Shown: positions 52,389 to 61,023 of the stretch, one piece after another | Layout: each line of letters opens with the position of its first letter | How positions within the stretch are numbered: the stretch's first letter is position 1 | Position numbers and translations under genes: made by a program | Origin: Thermocatellispora tengchongensis | Lineage (GTDB): Bacteria > Actinomycetota > Actinomycetes > Streptosporangiales > Streptosporangiaceae | NCBI RefSeq assembly: GCF_014202315.1 | Contig: NZ_JACHGN010000022.1 | Span: 117,403 to 181,402, forward strand | Reading direction: 5' to 3' | DNA: 64,000 nucleotides | Notes under the pieces: model-generated | What the model was told of the DNA's origin: nothing | Database searches by the model: none | Seen by the model: only the letters and a program-made list of their open reading frames with translations

Positions 52389-53531
52389 ATGAGGCGGATA
52401 CAGGCGCTAGACGTGTTGCGGGGGATCGCCATCATGGGCACCCTGGGCACGAACATCTGGATTTTCACCAGCCCAGGCGGCCCGGCCGAGCTGCTCGGCG
52501 AGACCACCGGAGCGGCCGAGAGCTTCCTGCGGTTCCTCGCCAACGGCAAGTTCCTCGGCCTGCTCACGCTGCTGTTCGGCGTCGGCCTGGAACTGCAGTA
52601 CCGCTCGGCGCGGCGGCGCGGCGCGCGCTGGCCGGGGTGGTACCTGTGGCGGGCCGCCCTGCTGTTCGCCGAAGGGCTGCTGCACTACATCCTGATCTTC
52701 GAGTTCGACGTGCTCATGGGGTACGCGGTCACGTCGGTGATCGTGGCGTACCTGATCGGGCGCAGCGACCGGGCCGTACGCGGGTGGATGGCGCTCATGG
52801 GCGGCATCCACCTCGCCCTGCTCACGGTGGGCACCGCGGGCCTGCTCGCCGGGGGCGACGTCGTGCCGGGGGGCGGCCAGACGACCACGCTCTACAGCCA
52901 GGGCACCTGGCCGGAGCAGGTGCTCTCCCGGCTGGAGCTGTTCCCGATCTACCGGATCGAGTCGGTGTTCATCATCCCGATGGGCGTGTTCCTGTTCCTG
53001 CTCGGCGCGCGGCTGACGCGCGCGGGGGTGTTCGAGGAGCGGGGCGCGCGGCTCCGCCGCCGGCTCATGATCCTCGGGCTGGGCGTGGCGCTGCCGGTCA
53101 ACCTGGTGACCACCTTCGCCGGTCCCGGGTGGTTCCTGGTGGACCGGTACCTCCTGCCGCCGCTGGTCTCGCTGGGCCTGCTGGGCCTGGTCACCACGCT
53201 GGTGGCCCGGATGCGCGCCGAACCGGGACTGCTGCGCCGGGGCCTGTCCAACGTGGGGCGTACCGCGCTGAGCTGCTACGTGCTGCAGAACCTGGTGGCG
53301 AGCGCGCTGTGCTACGGCTGGGGCCTGGGCCTGGCGGCCCGCTTCGACGCCCTGCGGCCGTGGTGGGTGGTGGGCGCCTGGGCCGGGATCTGCCTGCTGT
53401 TCTCGGTTCTGGCCTCGCTGTGGCTGCGCCGGTTCGAGCGCGGGCCGCTGGAGCTGGTCTGGCAGTGGGCGTACCAGGCGCCCCGGCGTACGCGGGAGCC
53501 GGAGGCTGATCGTCCGGTTTCGGTAGGATAA
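52389..53531 (+). CDS. DUF418-family membrane protein
   Basis: A polytopic protein of about 380 residues with roughly ten hydrophobic segments. RIQALDVLRGIAIMGTLGTN at the start and the C-terminal GRTALSCYVLQNLVAS are the family hallmarks, related to acyltransferase-like and YeiB proteins. Function is not known. ATG 52389 gives the family-typical start; GTG 52311, ATG 52338 and ATG 52359 are in frame upstream and would add a short basic leader. Confidence 0.85.
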   Translation: MRRIQALDVLRGIAIMGTLGTNIWIFTSPGGPAELLGETTGAAESFLRFLANGKFLGLLTLLFGVGLELQYRSARRRGARWPGWYLWRAALLFAEGLLHYILIFEFDVLMGYAVTSVIVAYLIGRSDRAVRGWMALMGGIHLALLTVGTAGLLAGGDVVPGGGQTTTLYSQGTWPEQVLSRLELFPIYRIESVFIIPMGVFLFLLGARLTRAGVFEERGARLRRRLMILGLGVALPVNLVTTFAGPGWFLVDRYLLPPLVSLGLLGLVTTLVARMRAEPGLLRRGLSNVGRTALSCYVLQNLVASALCYGWGLGLAARFDALRPWWVVGAWAGICLLFSVLASLWLRRFERGPLELVWQWAYQAPRRTREPEADRPVSVG

Positions 53532-53568
53532 GAGGGATTCGTCGGCATCGTCGGAGGGAGGGCCGCGC

Positions 53569-53871
53569 TTGCGTCCGGTGGCGGCACGAAACGTGCTCGC
53601 CGCAGTGCTGGCGCTCGCGCTCGCCCTCTTCGCCGGCACGGTGGTGCCCGGCTCGGACCAGGCGCACCACAGCAGGCCCGGGGTCACCCAGCCCGACGGC
53701 AACCCGCTGCCCGCCTTCCACGCCGACGCGCTCGCGCTGCCACCCGAGGCCGCGCCCCACCCGCCGCAGGCGGTCAGACCGGTCGCGGTGGCCGCCGCGC
53801 CCCGCGACCCCGCCGCGCCCCGCCCGGCCACGCCCGCCGCGCCCCGGGCGCCCCCGGCACTCGATCACTGA
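53569..53871 (+). CDS. small exported protein, unrecognised
   Basis: A 100-residue protein with an N-terminal hydrophobic segment (NVLAAVLALALALFAGTVV) and a Pro/Ala/His-rich remainder. A signal peptide or membrane anchor is clear, but no family is recognised. TTG 53569 has GGAGGGA upstream; GTG 53578 is another option. It lies between the DUF418 and antiporter genes on the same strand. It could be spurious, but the hydrophobic start and strong ribosome site favour a real gene. Confidence 0.6.
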   Translation: MRPVAARNVLAAVLALALALFAGTVVPGSDQAHHSRPGVTQPDGNPLPAFHADALALPPEAAPHPPQAVRPVAVAAAPRDPAAPRPATPAAPRAPPALDH

Positions 53872-53961
53872 ACCCGTTTCATCCGATCGAGACCGGAGGT
53901 CTTCTCATCATGTCCGCACATCGCTGCATGCTGCCCGCGTTCTCCCGCGAAGGGGGACGCC

Positions 53962-55140
53962 GTGGCACCGGGTGACGCCCTCGTCGCGCTCGGCGGCGCG
54001 TTCCTCGCGGCCGGAATCCTCGGCCGCCTCGGCGGCCGGATCGGGCTGCCCACCATCCCGCTGTTCATGCTGGCCGGCATCGCGTTCGGCCCGCACACCC
54101 CCGGCCTCGCGCTGGTCCGGGACCCCGGCGAGCTGCGGGTCGTGGCCGCGCTCGGGCTGATCTTCCTGCTGTTCTACCTGGGCCTGGAGTTCTCCCTCGA
54201 CGACCTCACCCGCGGCGGCGCGCGGCTGGCCGGCGCGGGCGCGGGCTACATCCTGCTCAACGTCGGCGGCGGCCTCGCGTTCGGCTTCGCCCTGGGCTGG
54301 GGGGTACGCGAGGCGCTGGTGCTCGCCGGGGTCATCGGCATCTCCTCCTCGGCCATCGTCACCAAGGTCCTGGTGGACCTGGGCCGGCTCGGCAACCCGG
54401 AGAGCCGGCTCATCCTCGGCATCATCGTGGTCGAGGACGTCTTCCTCGCCCTGTACCTGGCCGCGCTGCAGCCGGTGCTCGGCGGCGCCGACACCGTGGC
54501 CGCCGCCGCGCTGTCCTTCGGCAGGGCGTTCGCGTTCCTGCTCGTGCTCGCGGCCGTCGCGCGCTGGGGGACCCGCCTGGTGCAGCGGCTGGTGGACACC
54601 CGCGACGACGAGCTGCTGGTCGTGATGTTCACCGGGCTCGCGGTGCTCACCGCGGGCATCGCGGAGGAGCTGGGCGTCTCCGACGCGATCGGCGCGTTCA
54701 TGGCCGGGCTGATCCTGGCCTCGACCCGGGCCGCGCCGCGCATCCGCGCGCTCGTGCACCCGCTGCGCGACGCGTTCGCCGCGCTGTTCTTCTTCGCCTT
54801 CGGGCTGGCCATCGACCCCGGCGACGTGCTGTCGGTGGCCGTGCCGATCGCGGTGGCCGTCGTGCTCACCGTCGCGCTCAACGTGGCGGCCGGGATCGGC
54901 GCGGCCCGGCTCAACGGGTTCGGCGCGGCCGAGGCCGCCAACGTGGGCCTCACCGTGCTCTCGCGCGGCGAGTTCGCGCTGGTGCTGGCCAGCATGGCGC
55001 TCGCCGCCGGGCTGGACGGGCGGCTCGCGCCGTTCATCGCGGGCTACGTGCTGGTGCTCGCGCTGCTCGGCCCGGTGCTCGCCGCCCGATCCGACGCCCT
55101 GCTCCGCCTGGTGACCCGGCGCCGGACCCCGGTGGCCTGA
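53962..55140 (+). CDS. monovalent cation/proton antiporter (CPA2, KefB-like)
   Basis: A 392-residue antiporter with 11-12 membrane segments. GLIFLLFYLGLEFSLDDL and GVIGISSSAIVTKVLVDLG are typical of CPA2 exchangers, and the VSDAIGAFMAGL block is also conserved. It lacks the C-terminal TrkA-N domain of full KefB/KefC, so nucleotide or glutathione control is not expected. GTG 53962 has GAAGGGG upstream. It is convergent with the acyl-CoA synthetase gene, with three bases between stops. Confidence 0.9.
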   Translation: MAPGDALVALGGAFLAAGILGRLGGRIGLPTIPLFMLAGIAFGPHTPGLALVRDPGELRVVAALGLIFLLFYLGLEFSLDDLTRGGARLAGAGAGYILLNVGGGLAFGFALGWGVREALVLAGVIGISSSAIVTKVLVDLGRLGNPESRLILGIIVVEDVFLALYLAALQPVLGGADTVAAAALSFGRAFAFLLVLAAVARWGTRLVQRLVDTRDDELLVVMFTGLAVLTAGIAEELGVSDAIGAFMAGLILASTRAAPRIRALVHPLRDAFAALFFFAFGLAIDPGDVLSVAVPIAVAVVLTVALNVAAGIGAARLNGFGAAEAANVGLTVLSRGEFALVLASMALAAGLDGRLAPFIAGYVLVLALLGPVLAARSDALLRLVTRRRTPVA

Positions 55141-55143
55141 CCG

Positions 55144-57021
55144 TCAGGTCGCACCGCGCAGCGTCTCGCGCAGGGCGTCCAGCACCCGGGCGTCCTCGAT
55201 CGTCGAGGGGACCGGCTCGTCGGCCCCCTCGGCGATCCCGCGCATGGTCTTGCGCAGGATCTTGCCCGAGCGGGTCTTGGGCAGCGCGGCCACGATGTCC
55301 ACCCGCTTGAAGGCGGCCACCGCGCCCACCTGGTCGCGCACGGCCTGGACCAGCTCGGCGCGCAGGGTGGCGGGATCGACCTCGGCCCCGCTCTTGAGCA
55401 CCACGAACCCCCGCGGCACCTGGCCCTTCAGCTCGTCGGCCACCCCGATGACCGCGCACTCGGCGACCGCCGGGTGGGCCGACAGCACGGCCTCCATCGA
55501 CCCGGTGGACAGCCGGTGCCCGGCGACGTTGATCACGTCGTCGGTACGGCCCATGACGTACAGGTAGCCGTCCTCGTCCACGTAGCCGCCGTCGCCGGTC
55601 AGGTAGTACCCGGGGAACGCGGTCAGGTAGGAGGCGACGTAACGCTCGTCGTCCTGCCACAGCGTCGGCAGCGTGCCGGGCGGCAGCGGCAGCTTGATGC
55701 AGATCGCGCCCTCCTCGCCCGGCGCGCACTCCCTGCCGCCGGGGGCCAGGACGCGCACGTCGTAGCCCGGCACCGGCACGGTGGGGGAGCCCGGCTTGAT
55801 CGGCATCGGGGCGAGGCCGCGCATGTTGGCCGCGACCGGCCAGCCGGTCTCGGTCTGCCACCAGTGGTCCACCACCGGCACGCCCAGCTTCTCCGAGGCC
55901 CAGTGGTAGGTGTCGGGGTCCAGCCGCTCGCCGGCCAGGAACAGCGTGCGCAGCGAGGAGATCGCCTCGCGCCGCAGCAGCGTGGCGCCGGGGTCGTCGC
56001 GCTTGATCGCCCGGAACGCGGTCGGGGCGGTGAACAGGGCGTTCACGCCGTAGTCGGAGATCACCCGCCAGAACGCGCCCGCGTCGGGGGTGCCGACCGG
56101 CTTGCCCTCGTACAGCACGGTCGTCGCGCCGAGCAGCAGCGGGGCGTACACGATGTAGGAGTGGCCGACCACCCAGCCCACGTCGGAGGCGGCCCAGAAC
56201 ACCTCGCCCGGCCGGATGTCGTAGATCGCGCGCATGCTCCACAGCAGCGCCACCGCGTGGCCGCCGTTGTCGCGCACCACGCCCTTCGGCCTGCCGGTCG
56301 TGCCGCTGGTGTAGAGGATGTACAGCGGGTCGGTGGCCGCGACCGGCACGCATTCCGCCGGTTCCGCGGCGGCCATCGCCTTGTCCCAGTCCAGGTCGCG
56401 CGGGCCCAGCTCGGCGACCGCCTGCTCGCGCTGGAACACCACGCAGCCGTCGGGCCGGTGCTCGGCCAGCTCCAGCGCGGCGTCCACCATCGGCTTGTAC
56501 GCCACCACCCGCGAGGGCTCGATGCCGCACGAGGCGCACACGATCACCTTGGGCCGGGCGTCGTCGATGCGGATCGCCAGCTCCTTGGGCGCGAAGCCGC
56601 CGAAGACCACCGAGTGCACCGCGCCGAGCCGGGCGCAGGCCAGCATCGCGACCACGGCCTCGGGCACCATCGGCATGTAGACGACGACGCGGTCGCCGCG
56701 CGCCACGCCCATCGAGCGCAGCACCCCGGCGAACCGGGCCACCTGGTCGCGCAGCTCGCCGTAGGTCAGGGTGCGCCGCGTGCCGGTCACCGGGCTGTCG
56801 TAGATCAGCGCCGGCCGGTCGCCGTGGCCGGCCTCCACGTGCCGGTCCAGCGCGTTGTGGCAGGTGTTGAGCTCACCGCCGGGGAACCATCGGTAGAAGG
56901 GCGGGTTGCCGGAGTCGAGGACGCGGTCGGGAGCCTTGGTCCAGGTCACGGCCTGGGCGGCCTCGCCCCAGAAACCCTCGGGGTCGTCGATGCTGCGGGC
57001 GAACACGTCGGCGTACACCAT
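55144..57021 (-). CDS. prpE: propionyl-CoA synthetase
   Basis: A 625-residue AMP-forming acyl-CoA synthetase. The start MVYADVFARSIDDPEGFW and the block NTCHNALDRHVEAG are characteristic of propionate-CoA ligases rather than acetyl-CoA synthetase, though both acids are usually accepted. P-loop YTSGTTGRPKG, WWQTETGWP and the catalytic C-terminal Lys587 in SGKILRK are present; that lysine is the usual acetylation control site. ATG 57021 is the natural start. The PEP-utilising enzyme gene ends 35 bp upstream on the same strand. Confidence 0.93.
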   Translation of the reverse strand: MVYADVFARSIDDPEGFWGEAAQAVTWTKAPDRVLDSGNPPFYRWFPGGELNTCHNALDRHVEAGHGDRPALIYDSPVTGTRRTLTYGELRDQVARFAGVLRSMGVARGDRVVVYMPMVPEAVVAMLACARLGAVHSVVFGGFAPKELAIRIDDARPKVIVCASCGIEPSRVVAYKPMVDAALELAEHRPDGCVVFQREQAVAELGPRDLDWDKAMAAAEPAECVPVAATDPLYILYTSGTTGRPKGVVRDNGGHAVALLWSMRAIYDIRPGEVFWAASDVGWVVGHSYIVYAPLLLGATTVLYEGKPVGTPDAGAFWRVISDYGVNALFTAPTAFRAIKRDDPGATLLRREAISSLRTLFLAGERLDPDTYHWASEKLGVPVVDHWWQTETGWPVAANMRGLAPMPIKPGSPTVPVPGYDVRVLAPGGRECAPGEEGAICIKLPLPPGTLPTLWQDDERYVASYLTAFPGYYLTGDGGYVDEDGYLYVMGRTDDVINVAGHRLSTGSMEAVLSAHPAVAECAVIGVADELKGQVPRGFVVLKSGAEVDPATLRAELVQAVRDQVGAVAAFKRVDIVAALPKTRSGKILRKTMRGIAEGADEPVPSTIEDARVLDALRETLRGAT

Positions 57022-57056
57022 GCGGCCATCATGCTCCCCGGCGGGCCCGATGGCCA

Positions 57057-59696
57057 TCACCCTCCGTTCAGGCGCACCACGCCGGAGGAGCCGTCCACCG
57101 TGACGGGGCTGCCGGTCGCGATGCTGTCGGTGGCGTGCGCGACGCCGACCACGGCCGGGATGCCGTACTCCCTGGCCACCACCGCGCCGTGCGAGTTCGC
57201 CCCGCCCATCTCCATCACCAGGCCGCCCGCGGTGAGGAACAGCGGGGTCCAGCCGGGGTCGGTGGACGGGCAGATGAGGATCTCGCCCGGCTCCAGCTTC
57301 GCGCCCACCGGGTCGAGCACCACCCGGGCCGGGCCGGTGACCGTGCCGGCGGAGGCGGGCGTGCCGGTCAGGGCGTCCTGTCCCTCTGGGCTCGGGGCCG
57401 CCGCCTCGGGGTCGCTGCCGTCGGACAGCAGCACCCGCGGCACCCGCCGCCGTGCCAGTTCGCGCCGGTAGTCCTCGCGCCGGGCCGCCACGACCCCGCG
57501 CAGGTCGGCCCGGCCGCCGCGGGCCGCCGCCCGCGCCTCGGGGATCGTGAGGAAGAACACGTCGGCCGGGTCGGCGAGCACGCCGCGCGCGGCCAGCTCC
57601 TCGCCCACCGCCGCGAGCTGCCGCCGCGCCGCGGCCAGCACCCGCACGATGAGGAACTTGGGCAGCTCGCGCAGCCCGGCCAGGGCCCGGGTGCGGCGCA
57701 GCGCGGCCCGCGCGATCCGTCCCCTCGTGCCGCCGATCCGGCCGCCGATCACCTCGATCATGCGCTCGGCCTCCTCGGCGCCGCGGGCGAAGACGACGTC
57801 GGGGGCGCGGGCCGGATCGTCCAGGCGCAGGTAGTTGGCGATCACGCCGAGGACGTGCTCGGGGTCCTCCGACCAGCGCGGCAGGCCGAGGTCGATCTCG
57901 GCCACGGCGCGGTCGCCGTAGTCGGCCAGGAACCCGGCCAGCTCGGCGGCCACGACCGGCGGCAGGCCGCCGGAGCGGTGCAGGGCGGCCAACTCGGCGG
58001 GCGTGCGGGACAGCAGCGCCTCCGCCGCCGCGGGCTCGGCCCCGATCCGCGCCGCGGCGTGCCACAGCGCGAGGTCCATCTCGGTGGTCACGTTGTGCGG
58101 CAGGCCGCGCAGCACCGTCTGCACCTCGTCGCCGGTGACCCGGTCGCCGGCCAGCTTGGCGGCCAGGGCGAGCATCGCGAACCCGGCCGCGGGCGCGGGC
58201 AGGATCGCCGGGGCCAGCGGGATGGCCCGCGTGCCCAGCAGCCGCAGCACGTGGTCCAGCCGGGCCTCGGCCGTCGCCCCTGCCGGTGGTCCCGCGGCGA
58301 GGTGCGCGTCGAGACGGGCGCGTACGCGGGCGGCGTCGCGGAGCGCGACCCGGGGATCGATCAGGTAGCGGATCGCGCGCGGCGGGACGCGGTGGCGGAT
58401 CGCGACCCGGGCGACCCGGCGGAGGAACGGCAGCCGGGAGCGGCGCACCACGCTCAGCCGGGGATCGCCGAGCAGGCCGCGCAGCACGACCGCCGACCTG
58501 GCCTCCATGAAGTCCAGCACCCGGGGCCACAGCACGCGGCCCACCCGGCTGCGCATCACCCCGGTCACGTCCACGAACAGCCGGCCGCCCGCCTCGGCGA
58601 ACGCGGGCGGCCCGGCCAGGGGGTCGGTGGGCGGGAAGCCGGCCTCCGCCGCCGCCGCGCTCGCAAGCACCCGGAACGCCGAGACGCCCATGGGCGTGAT
58701 CGGGCGGTACAGGCCCTGCGCCACGGAGAAGCACAGGTAGACCCGCAGCCCGTCCTGCCCCTCGGGCACCGGGTGGAGCGTGGTGATCGGGCGGGCCTGG
58801 GTCAGCCAGATCCGCCCGGCGCCGTCGATCGCCCACTCGATGTCCTGCGGCGCGCCGTACAGGGTCTCGACCCTGGCGCCCAGGCGGGCCAGGGCGAGCA
58901 CTTGGTCGTCGTCCAGGCAGGCGCCGGCGGGCGCGCCGCCTGTGACGCGCTCGACGCCGCCGCCGGGCAGCGGGCGTACGGACAGGGCCTTGTCGCCCGT
59001 ACGGCGCTCCAGCACCCGGCCGATGCCCCTGTCCCCCACGAAGATGCCCATGTCCACCACGAAGCGGTCGGGGTTCACGGCGCCGGAGACGACCGCCTCG
59101 CCCAGGCCGGGCGCGGCCTCGATCACGGCCTGCCGCCTGCGCCCGGTCACCGGGTCGGCGGTGAACATCACCCCGGCCACCTCGGCCGGGACCATCTCCT
59201 GGACCACCACCGCCAGGCGTACGGAACCGTGGTCGATGCCGTTGGCCGCGCGGTAGGCGACCGCGCGGTCGCTCCACAGCGAGGCCCAGCACCGGCGTAC
59301 GGCGTCGGCCACGGCGCCGGGGCCGGCCACGTTGAGGAAGGTGTCCTGCTGCCCGGCGAAACTGGCCTGCGGCAGGTCCTCCGCCGTCGCCGAGGAGCGC
59401 ACGGCCACCGGGCCGCGCACCCGCTCGCGCAGGGCCAGGAGCACCGGCTCGGGCACCGGCGCCGCGAGCAGCGACTCGCGGGCCCGCGCCGCGAGCGCCG
59501 GCCCGTCCAGGCCGCCGGCCAGGAGCGCGTCCAGGCCCGCCGCCGACGCCACCTCCCGGTACGCATCGGTGGTGACGACGAACCCGGGCGGGACCGGCAG
59601 CCCCGCCCGCAGCAGGACCCCGAGGTTGACGGCCTTGCCGCCGGCCTCGTCGAGCATGTCCGCGCCGACCTCGGCGAGGTCGGCCACAACCCTCAT
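57057..59696 (-). CDS. PEP-synthase-like phosphotransferase (rifampin-phosphotransferase architecture)
   Basis: An 879-residue protein with an N-terminal ATP-grasp domain (GGKAVNLGVLLRAGLPVPPG, AVRSSATAEDLPQASFAGQQ, TQARPITTL), a long middle domain, and a C-terminal PEP-utiliser swivel domain with catalytic His836 in MEMGGANSHGAVVAREYG. It lacks the PEP/pyruvate-binding barrel of true PEP synthase. This order fits the rifampin phosphotransferase family and its uncharacterised relatives, so a drug or small molecule may be the acceptor. I saw no rifamycin-associated element upstream. A leaderless promoter is predicted. Confidence 0.85.
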   Translation of the reverse strand: MRVVADLAEVGADMLDEAGGKAVNLGVLLRAGLPVPPGFVVTTDAYREVASAAGLDALLAGGLDGPALAARARESLLAAPVPEPVLLALRERVRGPVAVRSSATAEDLPQASFAGQQDTFLNVAGPGAVADAVRRCWASLWSDRAVAYRAANGIDHGSVRLAVVVQEMVPAEVAGVMFTADPVTGRRRQAVIEAAPGLGEAVVSGAVNPDRFVVDMGIFVGDRGIGRVLERRTGDKALSVRPLPGGGVERVTGGAPAGACLDDDQVLALARLGARVETLYGAPQDIEWAIDGAGRIWLTQARPITTLHPVPEGQDGLRVYLCFSVAQGLYRPITPMGVSAFRVLASAAAAEAGFPPTDPLAGPPAFAEAGGRLFVDVTGVMRSRVGRVLWPRVLDFMEARSAVVLRGLLGDPRLSVVRRSRLPFLRRVARVAIRHRVPPRAIRYLIDPRVALRDAARVRARLDAHLAAGPPAGATAEARLDHVLRLLGTRAIPLAPAILPAPAAGFAMLALAAKLAGDRVTGDEVQTVLRGLPHNVTTEMDLALWHAAARIGAEPAAAEALLSRTPAELAALHRSGGLPPVVAAELAGFLADYGDRAVAEIDLGLPRWSEDPEHVLGVIANYLRLDDPARAPDVVFARGAEEAERMIEVIGGRIGGTRGRIARAALRRTRALAGLRELPKFLIVRVLAAARRQLAAVGEELAARGVLADPADVFFLTIPEARAAARGGRADLRGVVAARREDYRRELARRRVPRVLLSDGSDPEAAAPSPEGQDALTGTPASAGTVTGPARVVLDPVGAKLEPGEILICPSTDPGWTPLFLTAGGLVMEMGGANSHGAVVAREYGIPAVVGVAHATDSIATGSPVTVDGSSGVVRLNGG

Positions 59697-59703
59697 GAAC
59701 CCG

Positions 59704-59732
59704 ACGTTAACCGGGCGCCCCGATTAAGTCAA
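59704..59732 (-). promoter_or_regulatory. predicted promoter giving a leaderless mRNA
   Basis: On the minus strand TTGACT (59732-59727) and TAACGT (59709-59704) are separated by 17 bp, close to an ideal housekeeping promoter. ATG 59696 begins seven bases after the -10 box, where transcription itself should start, and no ribosome site is present. Confidence 0.7.
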
Positions 59733-59761
59733 CGAGTGATGAAATCTTGGAGACGCCCGGC

Positions 59762-59974
59762 TCACAGCCAGGCGACGGTCACCTTGGACACCTCGGCGGC
59801 CGGCTCGGGGCCGGGCGCGGGACGCGCGACGCGGGTCGCGGCCTCCTCGGCGGAACGGCGGGCCTCCTCCGCGGCCCGGCGTGAGCGGTGGGCCTCCCAC
59901 AGGGCGGCGGCGGTCACCGTGGTGGCCACGAAGGACAGGATCATGCTGGGGGTGTCGATTTCCACGCCCGTCAT
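59762..59974 (-). CDS. small membrane protein, unrecognised
   Basis: A 70-residue protein with one hydrophobic segment near residues 9-25 (PSMILSFVATTVTAAALW) followed by an Arg/Ala/Glu-rich helix (residues 28-50, heptad-like) and a Pro-rich tail. It looks like a single-pass membrane protein with a cytoplasmic coiled segment. No family is recognised. ATG 59974 lacks a strong ribosome site. It lies upstream of and parallel to the PEP-utilising enzyme gene. Confidence 0.5.
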   Translation of the reverse strand: MTGVEIDTPSMILSFVATTVTAAALWEAHRSRRAAEEARRSAEEAATRVARPAPGPEPAAEVSKVTVAWL

Positions 59975-60027
59975 CGTAGGGACGCCCCCCGGCCCGGCCC
60001 CCCGGATCTCCCGAGCCTTTACGCGCG

Positions 60028-60166
60028 GGCTCAGGTCCCGGGCTCAGGCCGCCGGCTCGGCTCTCGCGCTCAGGGCGCGGCTCAGGTCCCGGGCTGAGGC
60101 CGCCGGTTCGGCTCTCGCGCTCGGGCCGCCGGCTCAGGTCCCGGGCTCGGGTCCCGGGCTCAGGTC
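60028..60166. repeat. 51-bp tandem repeat
   Basis: Units at 60028-60078 and 60079-60130, both opening GGCTCAGGTCCCGGGCT, differ at about six positions; a third, partial unit runs into the last codons of the SDR gene. The array fills the gap before the SDR stop codon. Confidence 0.85.
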
Positions 60167-60924
60167 ATGGTCTTGCCGCCGTTGACGGCCAGGCGCTGGC
60201 CGGTGATGTAGCGGGCGCCGGGGGAGGCGAGGAAGGCCACCGCCTCCGCCACGTCGGCCGGCACGCCCATGTGGCCCAGGGCCACTCCGGCGAGGTAGGG
60301 GGCGGTGTCCTCGTCGGTCACCTCGCCGTGGCGCTCCACCGGGATCCAGCCGGGCTCGACCGTGTTCACGGTGATGCCCAGGGGGCCCAGCTCCCGCGCC
60401 CAGGAGCGGGTCAGGCCGTGCATCGCGGCCTTGGCCGAGACGTAGTGGCTCATCTCGGGGTTGCCCAGGTCGGTGACCTCGCTGCCCACGTTGACGATCC
60501 GGCCGCCGCCCGCCGCGCGCATGGCGGGCAGCACGGCCTGTAGCAGCAGCAGCGGCGCCTTGACGAAGAAGCGGAGCTGGGCCAGATGGTCCTCCCAGGT
60601 GAGCTTCTCCACCGGGATCGTCGGCTGCGGCCCGGTCGCGTTGTTGACCAGCAGGGCGATCGGGCCGGCGCGGTCGGTGATCTCGGCGACGGCATCGCGC
60701 ACGGCGTCCTCGTCGGTCACGTCGAAGCGCGCCACGTGCGCCGCGCCGCCCGCCGCGGCGATGCGGCCGGCCACGGCGGTGGCGCCAGCCGTGTCGTGGG
60801 CGTAGTTCACCGCCACGTGCCAGCCGTCGGCGGCCAGCCGCTCGGCGATGACCGCGCCGAGCCCGCGCGATGCGCCGGTCACCAGCGCGGTGCCTCGCGC
60901 GCCGGCCTTGGGGGATTCGTCCAC
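60160..60924 (-). CDS. SDR-family oxidoreductase
   Basis: A 254-residue classical short-chain dehydrogenase. The cofactor motif TGASRGLG is near the N-terminus, NNATG replaces the NNAG motif, and the catalytic Ser...YxxxK is read as SHYVSAKAAMHG (Tyr and Lys spaced by three). 3-Oxoacyl-ACP reductase-like activity is likely; the acyl-ACP desaturase gene upstream suggests a lipid role. GTG 60924 has AAGGAG seven bases upstream; an ATG at 60969 is less likely. Confidence 0.88.
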   Translation of the reverse strand: MDESPKAGARGTALVTGASRGLGAVIAERLAADGWHVAVNYAHDTAGATAVAGRIAAAGGAAHVARFDVTDEDAVRDAVAEITDRAGPIALLVNNATGPQPTIPVEKLTWEDHLAQLRFFVKAPLLLLQAVLPAMRAAGGGRIVNVGSEVTDLGNPEMSHYVSAKAAMHGLTRSWARELGPLGITVNTVEPGWIPVERHGEVTDEDTAPYLAGVALGHMGVPADVAEAVAFLASPGARYITGQRLAVNGGKTMT

Positions 60925-61023
60925 GCCGCACTCCTTGTCGCTGTCGGGATGTCGGTCACATCGTGCCAAAAGCGGCGGGCCGACGGCGGCATGGGGACGG
61001 CGGCGTGGGGACGTACCCGGGCC

